The translations under genes and the position numbers were made by a program. From Rhizobium sp. ARZ01 (lineage in GTDB: Bacteria > Pseudomonadota > Alphaproteobacteria > Rhizobiales > Rhizobiaceae): a stretch of 64,000 nt of DNA. The stretch lies in the NCBI RefSeq assembly GCF_014851675.1, contig NZ_JACVAE010000002.1, forward strand, positions 1-64,000. Reading direction: 5' to 3'. Within the stretch, counting starts at the first letter, position 1; each line of letters opens with the position of its first letter. Positions 8,691 through 15,680 of the stretch are shown in pieces. The notes under the pieces were generated by a model, which searched no databases, was not told the DNA's origin, and saw nothing but the letters and a program-made list of their open reading frames with translations.

Positions 8691-9394
8691 GCCGCTGCCC
8701 TCCTGGGCGAGAAGGCGGAAACGTCGACGACCCGGTCGGCCACCTTCGTGCGAACATCGTCGTCGTGGAAGATGCCGAGCAGAGCCACCCCTGCCCGCTG
8801 CTTCTCCTCGATCATACCGACGACGATCTCTCGGTTCTTCGCGTCGAGAGAGGCGGTCGGTTCGTCGAGCAACAGGATGCGGTGCTCGGTGATGAAGCCG
8901 CGCGCGATGTTGACGCGCTGCTGCTCGCCGCCGGAGAAGGTGGCCGGCGGCAGTTGCCAGAGCTCGCACGGCAGGTTGAGACGCGCCAGCATCTCCGCCG
9001 CCTTGTCACGGGCTACAGCCGGAAGCTCGCCATCTGCAACGAGAGGATCGGCAACGACATCGATCGCTGCGACGCGCGGCACGACGCGCAGGAACTGGCT
9101 GACATAGCCGAGCGTGACGCGGCGAACGGCGAGCACGGTGCGCGGATCGGCGCTGGCGAGGTCGATCACCTTGCCTTCGTGTTCGACGAGGATCTGGCCG
9201 CAGTCGACGCCGTAATTGCCGTAGACCATCTTCAACAGCGAGCTCTTGCCGATGCCGGACGGGCCGCCGAGGACGACGCACTCACCGGCCTTGACGGAAA
9301 AGTTGACGTCGGAGACGACCGGCAGGCGGATGCCGTCCCTCAGGTGCATGGTGAAGCTTTTTTCGACTTCGGAAACGACGAGTGGGGTCGCCAT
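8687..9394 (-). CDS. phnL: C-P lyase complex ABC-type ATPase PhnL
   Basis: A 235-residue ABC-ATPase paralogue that works with the C-P lyase core rather than with a transporter. Walker A is GPSGIGKSS, the signature is FSGGEQQRVNIARG, and Walker B is ILLLDEPTAS followed by LDAKNRE. ATG 9394 has AAGGA ten bases upstream; longer frames have no such site. It lies 45 bp downstream of phnK and overlaps the transferase gene by four bases. Confidence 0.94.
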   Translation of the reverse strand: MATPLVVSEVEKSFTMHLRDGIRLPVVSDVNFSVKAGECVVLGGPSGIGKSSLLKMVYGNYGVDCGQILVEHEGKVIDLASADPRTVLAVRRVTLGYVSQFLRVVPRVAAIDVVADPLVADGELPAVARDKAAEMLARLNLPCELWQLPPATFSGGEQQRVNIARGFITEHRILLLDEPTASLDAKNREIVVGMIEEKQRAGVALLGIFHDDDVRTKVADRVVDVSAFSPRRAAA

Positions 9395-9439
9395 GTTGTA
9401 GTGTCCTTGTTCTGGGTGGGCGCAAGCGCGGCCCACCGG

Positions 9440-10216
9440 TCAAACCTGCAGGATGGAAGAGACGAGGAGCTGGGTGTAAGCCTCGCGCGGATCGTCGAGG
9501 ACGCGGTCCGTCAGCCCCTGCTCGATCACATGGCCATCCTTCATCACCATCATCCGGTGCGACAGGAGGCGGGCGACGGCGAGGTCGTGGGTGACGATGA
9601 TTGCCGAAAGCCCGAGGTCGTGAACGAGATTGCGGACGAGATCGAGCAGCCGCGCCTGCACCGACACGTCGAGGCCGCCGGTCGGCTCGTCCATGAAGAC
9701 GAGGCGCGGGGACGTGACGAGGTTGCGGGCGATCTGCAGGCGCTGGCGCATGCCACCGGAAAAGGCGCGTGGCTGGTCGTCGATGCGGTCGACGCCGATC
9801 TCGACGCGCCGCAGCCAGTCACCGGCTGTGTCGCGGATGTTGCCGTAGTGGCGCTCGCCGACCGCCATCAGCCGCTCGCCGACATTGGCGCCGGCGGAGA
9901 CCGTCATTCGCAGCCCGTCGGCCGGGTTCTGGTGGACGAAACCCCAGTCGGTGCGCATCAGGAAGCGCCGTTCGGCCTCGCCCATGCGGGCGAGATCCCG
10001 CATCTGCCCGTCGCGCATGCGGTATTCGATGGTCCCGGACGTGGCCATCAGCCGGGTGGCAAGGCAGTTGAGCAACGTCGTCTTGCCGGAGCCGGATTCG
10101 CCGACGATCGCCAGGACCTCGCCCGGCCAGAGCTCGAAGGAGACATTGCGGCAGCCGATGCGTGCGCCGTAGAACTTCGAGACGTCGCGGACTTTGAGAA
10201 GGGGGGCGTCGGTCAT
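9440..10216 (-). CDS. phnK: C-P lyase complex ABC-type ATPase PhnK
   Basis: A 258-residue ATPase of the C-P lyase machinery; in E. coli PhnK binds the PhnGHIJ core through PhnJ. Walker A is GESGSGKTT (about residues 39-47), the Q-loop region is WGFVHQNP, the signature is FSGGMRQRLQIARN and Walker B is LVFMDEPTGG. The ATG overlaps the phnJ stop by four bases. Confidence 0.95.
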   Translation of the reverse strand: MTDAPLLKVRDVSKFYGARIGCRNVSFELWPGEVLAIVGESGSGKTTLLNCLATRLMATSGTIEYRMRDGQMRDLARMGEAERRFLMRTDWGFVHQNPADGLRMTVSAGANVGERLMAVGERHYGNIRDTAGDWLRRVEIGVDRIDDQPRAFSGGMRQRLQIARNLVTSPRLVFMDEPTGGLDVSVQARLLDLVRNLVHDLGLSAIIVTHDLAVARLLSHRMMVMKDGHVIEQGLTDRVLDDPREAYTQLLVSSILQV

Positions 10217-11106
10217 CCTGCAGCTTCCTTGTTGTAGGCGAGCATGGTGCCGCAATGGCCATGTTCGCGGCGGTCTTCGCAATGGTCGGTGTCGGAGCAG
10301 ACGAACATCCGCCCTCCCCTGTCATCGAGCACGACCTCGTCGAGATAGACGTTTTCCGCACCGCAGAGCGCGCAGGGCTTGTCGAAAGCCTGGATCTCGA
10401 AGGGATGGTCTTCGAAATCGAGGCTGACCACCTCGGTATAGGGCGGCACCGCATAGATGCGCTTCTCGCGGCCAGCGCCAAACAGCTGGAGTGCTTCCGA
10501 CATGTGCATCTTCGGATTGTCGAACTTCGGCGTCGGGGACGGGTCCATGACGTAGCGCCCCTCCACCTTCACCGGATAGGCATAGGTCGTGGCGATGTGG
10601 CCGTTCTTGGCGATGTCCTCGTAGAGCTTGACGTGCATCAGCCCGTATTCCTCGAGCGCGTGCATCTTGCGGGTCTCCGTCTCGCGCGGCTCCAGGAAGC
10701 GAAGCGGTTCTGGGATCGGTACCTGATAGACGAGCGTCTGACCGGCGGTCAGCTTCTCCTCCGGGATGCGGTGGCGCGTCTGGATGATCGTCGCCTCGCG
10801 CGTCTTCGTCGTCACCGCCACATTGGCGACCTTCTGGAAGAAGGCGCGGATGGAGACGGCGTTGGTGGTGTCGTCGGCGCCTTGGTCGATGACCTTCAGA
10901 ACATCCTGCGGCCCGAGGATCGCCGCCGTCACCTGCACGCCGCCGGTACCCCAACCGTAGGGCATCGGCATTTCACGCGAGGCGAAGGGCACCTGGTAGC
11001 CGGGAATGGCGATCGCCTTCAGGATCGCCCGGCGGATCATCCGCTTCGTCTGTTCGTCGAGATAGGCGAAGTTGTAGGTCGCCAGTTCGGTCGATACGGC
11101 GTTCAT
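10213..11106 (-). CDS. phnJ: alpha-D-ribose 1-methylphosphonate 5-phosphate C-P lyase PhnJ
   Basis: PhnJ is the radical SAM subunit that breaks the carbon-phosphorus bond, releasing methane (or another alkane) and 5-phosphoribosyl 1,2-cyclic phosphate. The 297-residue protein keeps the four key cysteines, C245, C248, C270 and C276. They match E. coli C241, C244 and C266 (4Fe-4S ligands) and C272 (thiyl radical) with a constant offset of four. It overlaps phnI and phnK by four bases each. A longer frame reaching 11454 is overlap with phnI. Confidence 0.97.
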   Translation of the reverse strand: MNAVSTELATYNFAYLDEQTKRMIRRAILKAIAIPGYQVPFASREMPMPYGWGTGGVQVTAAILGPQDVLKVIDQGADDTTNAVSIRAFFQKVANVAVTTKTREATIIQTRHRIPEEKLTAGQTLVYQVPIPEPLRFLEPRETETRKMHALEEYGLMHVKLYEDIAKNGHIATTYAYPVKVEGRYVMDPSPTPKFDNPKMHMSEALQLFGAGREKRIYAVPPYTEVVSLDFEDHPFEIQAFDKPCALCGAENVYLDEVVLDDRGGRMFVCSDTDHCEDRREHGHCGTMLAYNKEAAG

Positions 11107-12215
11107 TGTGCTGCCTCCAGCGTGTCTTCGCCCGGTTCTTCGCGATTGCGCTCGTCGTATTCGCGCCGCATGCGGCGGACGAGGTCGAGCTCGGCCTGGA
11201 AGTCGACGTAGTGCGGCAGCTTCAGGTGCTCGACGAAACCGGTCGCCTGCACGTTGTCCGAATGGGAGATGACGAATTCCTCGTCCTGCGCCGGCGCGAC
11301 GATGTCCTCGCCGAATTCCTCCGCGCGCAGCGCCCGGTCGACGAGCGACATCGCCATCGCCTTGCGCTCGCTCTGGCCGAAGACCAGGCCATAGCCGCGG
11401 GTGAATTGCGGCGGGTTCTTTGCCGATCCCTGGAACTGGGCGATCATTTGGCACTCGGTGATCTGGATGCGGCCGAGCGAAACGGCAAAGCCGAGTTCCG
11501 GCAAGTCCAGCTCCACCTCGACCTCGCCGATGCGCACCTCGCCGACGAAGGGATGGGTGCGGGCATAGCCGCGCTGGGTGGAGTAGCCGAGCGAGAGCAG
11601 AAAACCCTCGTCGCCACGGGCGAGTGCCTGCAGGCGCAGGTCGCGCGCCATCGGAAACTCCAACGGCTCGCGCGTCAGGTCGCCGGGGACGTGGCCGTCC
11701 GGCAGGTCGCCGTCGTCCTCGACCAGCCCCTCGCCCGAAAGAATGTCGGCGACACGCATGACGGGCTCGGCCTCGCCCTCGCGCTGCAGCGCCTCGTCGA
11801 CCGGTTCGTCGCGTAGCAGCGACGGGTCGAGCAGGCGATGCGTGTAGTCGAAGGTGGGACCGAGCAGTTGTCCGCCCGGCAGGTCCTTGTAGGTCGCCGA
11901 GACGCGGCGCTCGACCTGCATCTGCGCCGTCTCGATCGGCACTGAGTAGCCGAAGCGCGGCAGCGTGGTGCGATAGGCGCGCAGGATGAAGATCGCCTCG
12001 ATCATGTCGCCGCGCGCCTGGCGGATGGCGAGCGCCGCAAGCGCGCGATCGTAGAGCGAGGCTTCCGCCATCACCCGGTCGACCGCGAGCCCGAGTTGGG
12101 CGACGATCTGTTCGATGGTGATGGACGGCAGGTTGCGATCGCCGCGTCGGCGGTCGGCAAGCAGGCGATGGGCGTTGGCAATGGCGGCCTCGCCACCCTT
12201 GACGGCAACATACAT
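11103..12215 (-). CDS. phnI: C-P lyase core subunit PhnI (purine ribonucleoside transferase)
   Basis: PhnI is the nucleosidase-like core subunit that, with PhnG, PhnH and PhnL, exchanges adenine of ATP for the phosphonate to give ribose 1-phosphonate 5-triphosphate. The 370-residue protein opens MYVAVKGGEAAI, as PhnI homologues do, and contains a conserved HSDNVQATGFVEHLKLPHYVDFQ stretch in its last quarter. The start at 12215 is four bases past the phnH stop. Confidence 0.96.
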   Translation of the reverse strand: MYVAVKGGEAAIANAHRLLADRRRGDRNLPSITIEQIVAQLGLAVDRVMAEASLYDRALAALAIRQARGDMIEAIFILRAYRTTLPRFGYSVPIETAQMQVERRVSATYKDLPGGQLLGPTFDYTHRLLDPSLLRDEPVDEALQREGEAEPVMRVADILSGEGLVEDDGDLPDGHVPGDLTREPLEFPMARDLRLQALARGDEGFLLSLGYSTQRGYARTHPFVGEVRIGEVEVELDLPELGFAVSLGRIQITECQMIAQFQGSAKNPPQFTRGYGLVFGQSERKAMAMSLVDRALRAEEFGEDIVAPAQDEEFVISHSDNVQATGFVEHLKLPHYVDFQAELDLVRRMRREYDERNREEPGEDTLEAAQ

Positions 12216-12219
12216 TGGC

Positions 12220-12825
12220 TCAAGCCTCTCCGTTTCGAATAATTGTGGTGCGCGGCAGGCAGACGACCGCGTCGCCCGCGACAAGGATCAGGTCGACGCC
12301 GCGGGGAAAGAGCGCCCGATTTGCCTGCGCCAGCGACAGGAAGGTTTCCGGCAGACCCTGCGGCGCAATCCGCACCTCGTCCCGAATACCTGGACCGGTC
12401 AGGACCAGCGGTCTGCCTCCCTCAAAACTCTCGATCTCGGTCACAAGTGTCGTCGAGCGATCCGGATACTCCTGCGTTCCTTGGCAGAACACACCAAAGC
12501 CCGGCACGATGGCGCCTTTTTCGATGAAGGCGAAGCGGGCATCTTGCTTCTCCGTCGTGACGGTCGCACCGGTGTGGAACGACAGCCAGCCGGGCAGCTT
12601 CGACTTGCCAAGCTGCGGCGTCAGCCAGACCGGCGTATCGTGGTCGCAGAGTGTCAACGCGACGGCACCGGCGGCACCCGACAGTGGTTGCGGCGGCTTT
12701 GCGGCGGCTGAAATCCTGCCGATCGTGCCCGGACGCGCCATGCAGTCCATCACCGTGCGGAACACCGCCTGGGCAGCGAACACCGGGGCAGCGAAACTGC
12801 CTGAAAAGATCTGCGTATCGGCCAT
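12220..12825 (-). CDS. phnH: C-P lyase core subunit PhnH
   Basis: A 201-residue PhnH subunit of the hexa- or octameric C-P lyase core, a PLP-transferase-like fold without cofactor. Typical features are the N-terminal FAAQAVFRTVMDCMARPG segment and the GPGI motif in the second half. Its ATG overlaps the phnG TGA by one base (TGATG), so the two are coupled. Confidence 0.95.
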   Translation of the reverse strand: MADTQIFSGSFAAPVFAAQAVFRTVMDCMARPGTIGRISAAAKPPQPLSGAAGAVALTLCDHDTPVWLTPQLGKSKLPGWLSFHTGATVTTEKQDARFAFIEKGAIVPGFGVFCQGTQEYPDRSTTLVTEIESFEGGRPLVLTGPGIRDEVRIAPQGLPETFLSLAQANRALFPRGVDLILVAGDAVVCLPRTTIIRNGEA

Positions 12826-13298
12826 CAGTCGTCTCCGCGAACCAAGGTGAAGAAATCGACGCGGGTGGCGGCCGTCTCGCGCGCCTTCCTTGCGTCATCG
12901 ACCTCGATGCGGGCGGAAACCGCGCTCAGCAGGCGCTCGACAACGGGGGCATACTCGGGCACCTGCAGCAGCGCGTCGAATACGGCGGCCAGCCGCGCCT
13001 TTTCGCCGTCGGTCCCAAGCGTCTGGCCATGCCCGACAACGCCACCGTCGAGGCGCACACTCGCGCGCGTTGCCGTAACCTCCCCCAGGTTGAACGGCGC
13101 ACCGCCGCCGCCAATGCGGCCGCGCACCATGACGAGCCCGGTCTCGGGGCCGCGCACCGGCGTTGCCACAGGCTTGGTCGCCAGTGCAGCCCAGGCACTC
13201 TCAAGTTCGACCCGCGTCGCCTTGGCGAGGATGTCCATCGCCCGCTTGCGCGCAACCGGCTCCGGGCCGGGCGCTGGCTGTTTTCGCAGTGGTGCCAT
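12825..13298 (-). CDS. phnG: C-P lyase core subunit PhnG
   Basis: The 157-residue first gene of the C-P lyase operon. PhnG forms the core complex with PhnH, PhnI and PhnJ. Family hallmarks are the PVRGPETGLVMVRGRIGG loop, the GGAPFNLGE motif and a VTRASVRL-type strand. Intergenic sequence between it and divergent phnF carries a candidate PhnF operator and a weak Pho-box match. Confidence 0.95.
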   Translation of the reverse strand: MAPLRKQPAPGPEPVARKRAMDILAKATRVELESAWAALATKPVATPVRGPETGLVMVRGRIGGGGAPFNLGEVTATRASVRLDGGVVGHGQTLGTDGEKARLAAVFDALLQVPEYAPVVERLLSAVSARIEVDDARKARETAATRVDFFTLVRGDD

Positions 13299-13318
13299 TG
13301 CTTCGTCTCCATTCCATT

Positions 13319-13340
13319 GTTGTCTATTGATCTAGACAAC
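13319..13340. promoter_or_regulatory. candidate PhnF operator
   Basis: A perfect inverted repeat GTTGTCTA-N6-TAGACAAC sits between divergent phnG and phnF, 20 bp from the phnG start. HutC-subfamily GntR regulators such as PhnF bind sites of the type GTCTA/TAGAC, so repression of phnG and possibly phnF itself is the likely role. Confidence 0.65.
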
Positions 13341-13374
13341 TATACATCTTATGCTTCCCTCATAGTGAAGCAAG

Positions 13375-13392
13375 GTGACAGGGCTGTGACGG
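13375..13392 (-). promoter_or_regulatory. weak Pho-box-like direct repeat upstream of phnG
   Basis: On the minus strand CCGTCAC-AGCC-CTGTCAC fits the Pho-box layout (7-4-7, 11-bp period), with 5/7 and 6/7 matches if the final pyrimidine is allowed. It is 76-94 bp upstream of phnG and abuts the phnF start codon, so it could activate phnG and affect phnF. Confidence 0.4.
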
Positions 13393-13393
13393 G

Positions 13394-14125
13394 ATGGGTA
13401 AAACGATCGACCGCCGATCGGGCGTGGCGCTTTGGCGGCAGATCGCCGACCGGATGCGGCTTGCGATCAACAATGGTGATTTTGACGACAGCGGCATGAT
13501 GCCATCGGAGACAACGCTCGCCAAGAAGTTCGGGGTCAACCGCCACACGGTACGAAGCGCGCTTGCCTCACTTTCAGATGAAGGAATGGTCCGAGCCGTG
13601 CAAGGCGTTGGCACATTGATCGAACGGCGCGACCGGCTCACATTTCCCATCTCCAGGCGAACCCGCTTTTCACAAGGACTCGGCGGCCAGGCGAAAGAGC
13701 TCGAGGGGCGGCTGGTGGAGCAGTCGATCGAGGCAGCCGCGCCGGTTGTTGCAAAGGCGTTGGGGCTTGCTGTCGGGGCCGAATGCGTGCGGCTGGAGAC
13801 TGTGGGAATGGCCGACCGAAAGCCGATCTCGACCGCCACCAGCTTCTTTCCGGCCAATCGCTTCGCCGGGATCGGCGATATCTACGCGCGGACCGGATCC
13901 ATCACAAAGGCCCTCGCTGAACTGGGTGTGCACGACTATGTGCGCCAATCGACCGAGATATCAGCCCTCCATGCGGAAGGCATCGATCTCAGGCTGCTAA
14001 AGCTTTCACCGGGGGCAATCCTGCTCGTCACGACGGCGATTAATGCCGATACTGACAGCCGGCCAATCCAGTATTCGCGGTCACGATTCGCCGCGGACCG
14101 AGTGAAGTTCTTTGTCGAAACTTGA
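13394..14125 (+). CDS. phnF: phosphonate operon GntR-family regulator PhnF
   Basis: A 243-residue HutC-subfamily GntR regulator. Residues about 10-75 form the winged helix (WRQIADRMRLAI, then PSETTLAKKFGVNRHTVRSAL), and residues 90-240 form a UTRA ligand-binding domain (chorismate lyase fold). Divergent placement from phnG identifies it as PhnF, which represses phn genes in the absence of a phosphonate or phosphate-starvation signal. The ribosome-binding site is poor (GACGGG next to the ATG). Confidence 0.93.
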   Translation: MGKTIDRRSGVALWRQIADRMRLAINNGDFDDSGMMPSETTLAKKFGVNRHTVRSALASLSDEGMVRAVQGVGTLIERRDRLTFPISRRTRFSQGLGGQAKELEGRLVEQSIEAAAPVVAKALGLAVGAECVRLETVGMADRKPISTATSFFPANRFAGIGDIYARTGSITKALAELGVHDYVRQSTEISALHAEGIDLRLLKLSPGAILLVTTAINADTDSRPIQYSRSRFAADRVKFFVET

Positions 14126-14126
14126 A

Positions 14127-14149
14127 GGGGCGGCACCTCTGGCCGCCCC
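14127..14149. terminator. hairpin between phnF and the DUF1328 gene
   Basis: GGGGCGGC/GCCGCCCC arms (14127-14134 with 14142-14149) begin one base after the phnF stop between convergent genes. No T-tract follows on either strand, so its termination efficiency is uncertain. Confidence 0.4.
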
Positions 14150-14167
14150 GATGGTCCGCCATCCTGC

Positions 14168-14332
14168 TCAAACCCGTCTCGACCATCCAAAGAGCAGTGA
14201 AAGAACAAGCAGCACCAGGAACACGAAGAACAGGATCTGGGCGATGCCTGCCGATGCACCGGCAATTCCGCCAAAGCCAAGCACGCCGGCAATGAGCGCA
14301 ATGACGAGAAATACAAGCGCGTAGTAAAGCAT
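14168..14332 (-). CDS. DUF1328 small membrane protein
   Basis: A 54-residue protein with two hydrophobic helices separated by a Gly-rich turn ([14 protein letters not shown]), typical of DUF1328/YtjA-like proteins found at the membrane in Proteobacteria and often stress-induced. ATG 14332 is preceded by GAGGAG at seven bases. An exact sigma-EcfG promoter lies with its -10 element 33 bases upstream of the ATG, making this a likely general-stress-response gene. Confidence 0.85.
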   Translation of the reverse strand: MLYYALVFLVIALIAGVLGFGGIAGASAGIAQILFFVFLVLLVLSLLFGWSRRV

Positions 14333-14364
14333 TGTCAAACTCCTCTTTTGCCATCGTGACAAAA

Positions 14365-14389
14365 AACGGCGAGCTTCCTCGAAAGTTCC
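14365..14389 (-). promoter_or_regulatory. sigma-EcfG (RpoE2-type) promoter of the DUF1328 gene
   Basis: On the minus strand, GGAAC (14389-14385), 16 bases, then CGTT (14368-14365). This is an exact match to the alphaproteobacterial general-stress sigma consensus GGAAC-N16/17-CGTT. Confidence 0.85.
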
Positions 14390-14424
14390 CGGAGAAGTTC
14401 TCGATCGAAGCTACCGCACAATAC

Positions 14425-14452
14425 AAAACGCCGCCGCGTGCATGCGGCGGCG
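14425..14452 (-). terminator. Rho-independent terminator of csbD
   Basis: Read on the minus strand, the 9-bp stem CGCCGCCGC/GCGGCGGCG (14429-14437 with 14444-14452) is followed by TTTTG. It lies just past the CsbD-like stop codon. Confidence 0.75.
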
Positions 14453-14473
14453 CTTGGCTGGTTGGCGAATCTG

Positions 14474-14671
14474 TTAGTGGCGGCGCTGCCATTCATCGAT
14501 CTGCCGCTCGGCTTCGTCCTTGGCGACACCGTAGCGCTGCTGGATCTTTCCAGCGAGTTCGACCCGACGACCGTTGATCACATCGAGGTCGTCATCCGTC
14601 AGCTTGCCCCATTGTGCCTGGGCCTTGCCCTTGTACTCCGTCCATTTGCCTTCGATAATATCCCAGTTCAT
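14474..14671 (-). CDS. CsbD-family stress protein
   Basis: A 65-residue hydrophilic protein of the CsbD family (opens [10 protein letters not shown], with [16 protein letters not shown] in the middle), a family induced by general stress in many bacteria, with unknown biochemical role. The start is set by GGAAAGG eleven bases upstream; the frame extends upstream without support. Its promoter is one half of a palindromic sigma-EcfG promoter, with the -10 element 33 bases before the ATG, the same distance as for the neighbouring DUF1328 gene. Confidence 0.9.
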   Translation of the reverse strand: MNWDIIEGKWTEYKGKAQAQWGKLTDDDLDVINGRRVELAGKIQQRYGVAKDEAERQIDEWQRRH

Positions 14672-14701
14672 GGCGTATCCTTTCCTTTGGATTGCGAAGG
14701 C

Positions 14702-14728
14702 GGAACGCTTGCGATGCGAGATCGTTCC
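14702..14728. promoter_or_regulatory. overlapping divergent sigma-EcfG promoters
   Basis: The plus strand reads GGAAC (14702-14706), 16 bases, CGTT (14723-14726). The minus strand reads GGAAC (14728-14724), 16 bases, CGTT (14707-14704). The two promoters share the same 27 bp. The minus promoter serves csbD; the plus promoter can serve the DUF3309 and glycine-zipper genes, with a leader of about 110 bases. Confidence 0.85.
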
Positions 14729-14841
14729 GACCGTGGAGCAAGCGACCGCGACAATCTGCAAGCAACCAATTGCCAATGGGAACAAAAGGCATCCGAACGC
14801 GTTCACCCAATCGGAAATTGAACCTTTTTCGGGAACGCACG

Positions 14842-14997
14842 ATGCTCAGCACAATCCTGCTAATCATCCTGATCCTGCTCCTCATCGGTGCCCTGCCAAA
14901 TTGGGGCTATAGCCGCGGTTGGGGATATGGGCCGTCGGGCGGCCTTGGACTTATCATTGTCATTCTGCTTATTCTGCTCCTGATGGGACGCATCTGA
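14842..14997 (+). CDS. DUF3309 small hydrophobic protein
   Basis: A 51-residue protein of two hydrophobic helices joined by an aromatic Gly-rich loop ([16 protein letters not shown]), the pattern of DUF3309 proteins of unknown function. It sits 21 bp upstream of the glycine-zipper gene, so the two probably form an operon under the divergent sigma-EcfG promoter. The ribosome-binding site is weak (GGGAACG). Confidence 0.8.
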   Translation: MLSTILLIILILLLIGALPNWGYSRGWGYGPSGGLGLIIVILLILLLMGRI

Positions 14998-15018
14998 CCT
15001 TTTGAAAGGAAAACAGAA

Positions 15019-15279
15019 ATGAAGAAGTTGATTGTTGCGGCGGCACTCGCGCTCTCGGCGGTCTTGGCCACGGCATGCACTCAGACCGAAAAAGGCGCGG
15101 CGATCGGCGCAGCATCCGGTGCCATCATCGGTGGTGCCGTGACCAACAAGGTCGGCGGTGCGGCGGTCGGTGCAGTTGCCGGCGGTGCCATAGGCGCCCT
15201 GATCGGCAATGCAAACGAGCCGGGTCGGTGCATTTATCGCGACCGCTATGGGCGTCGCTATGAAGCACCCTGCCGCTAG
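15019..15279 (+). CDS. glycine-zipper lipoprotein (YMGG/OsmB-like)
   Basis: An 86-residue envelope protein. A signal peptide ends in a lipobox-like LATAC (Cys at about residue 20). A glycine-zipper region with GxxxG repeats (about residues 26-64) follows, then a basic C-terminus ending in CR. OsmB/SlyB-like proteins of this kind are outer-membrane lipoproteins induced by osmotic or general stress. AAAGGAAAAC precedes the ATG. It is followed by a strong terminator. Confidence 0.88.
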   Translation: MKKLIVAAALALSAVLATACTQTEKGAAIGAASGAIIGGAVTNKVGGAAVGAVAGGAIGALIGNANEPGRCIYRDRYGRRYEAPCR

Positions 15280-15297
15280 AGCCATCGGGATTAACGA

Positions 15298-15326
15298 GAG
15301 AAGCGGGCCGCCAGCCCGCTTCTCTT
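15298..15326 (+). terminator. terminator after the glycine-zipper gene
   Basis: An 11-bp stem GAGAAGCGGGC/GCCCGCTTCTC (15298-15308 with 15314-15324) with a 5-base loop. The following T content is modest. It can also serve nepR from the opposite strand. Confidence 0.7.
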
Positions 15327-15355
15327 CGTCGTGTTTGCTAGGCGTTTATGGCACC

Positions 15356-15532
15356 TTATGGCGCCTTCGCATTGCGCTCCGCCTCGTCCAGCCTTTCGAG
15401 AAGGTCGAGCAGTGCATCCGGAAGGGGTTCTGCTTCGATCGCATCGTAGAAGGACTTGAGCCTACGGCCGACCACGCTGTTCGGATCCAGCGCACCCCCC
15501 TGCTTGCGGCCACTGACAGCCGGCTTGCTCAT
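15356..15532 (-). CDS. nepR: NepR-family anti-sigma factor (RsiA2-like)
   Basis: A 58-residue protein that would be missed by a 60-residue cutoff. Its core, VGRRLKSFYDAIEAEPLP followed by DALLDLLERLDEAE (residues 21-52), is the NepR signature. NepR sequesters sigma-EcfG until phosphorylated PhyR binds NepR. ATG 15532 has AGGAG nine bases upstream. It is divergent from the phyR gene, and S. meliloti has such a second pair (RsiA2/RsiB2) at what appears to be this locus. Confidence 0.9.
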   Translation of the reverse strand: MSKPAVSGRKQGGALDPNSVVGRRLKSFYDAIEAEPLPDALLDLLERLDEAERNAKAP

Positions 15533-15680
15533 GCAATATGCTCCTTGCCGCCAAGACGCTTTCCTCGTTTCGCCCCAAAAGCCGCCTATTCAATGGGATT
15601 CGAATTCGCACCAAAGTCGTTTCGTTTGCTTAATTTTACAGCAAACGAACCGGTTTCGGAACTTATTCAGGGAGAAGTCC

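Noticed and set aside
8765..10237. 490-residue plus-strand frame antisense to phnL and phnK
   Set aside because: Both minus-strand genes carry Walker A, signature and Walker B motifs; the antisense frame has none.
15658..15662. GGAAC just upstream of phyR as a sigma-EcfG -35 element
   Set aside because: No CGTT lies 16-17 bases downstream, and it is too close to the start codon. A GGATT-N17-CGTT further upstream has a poor -35 element.
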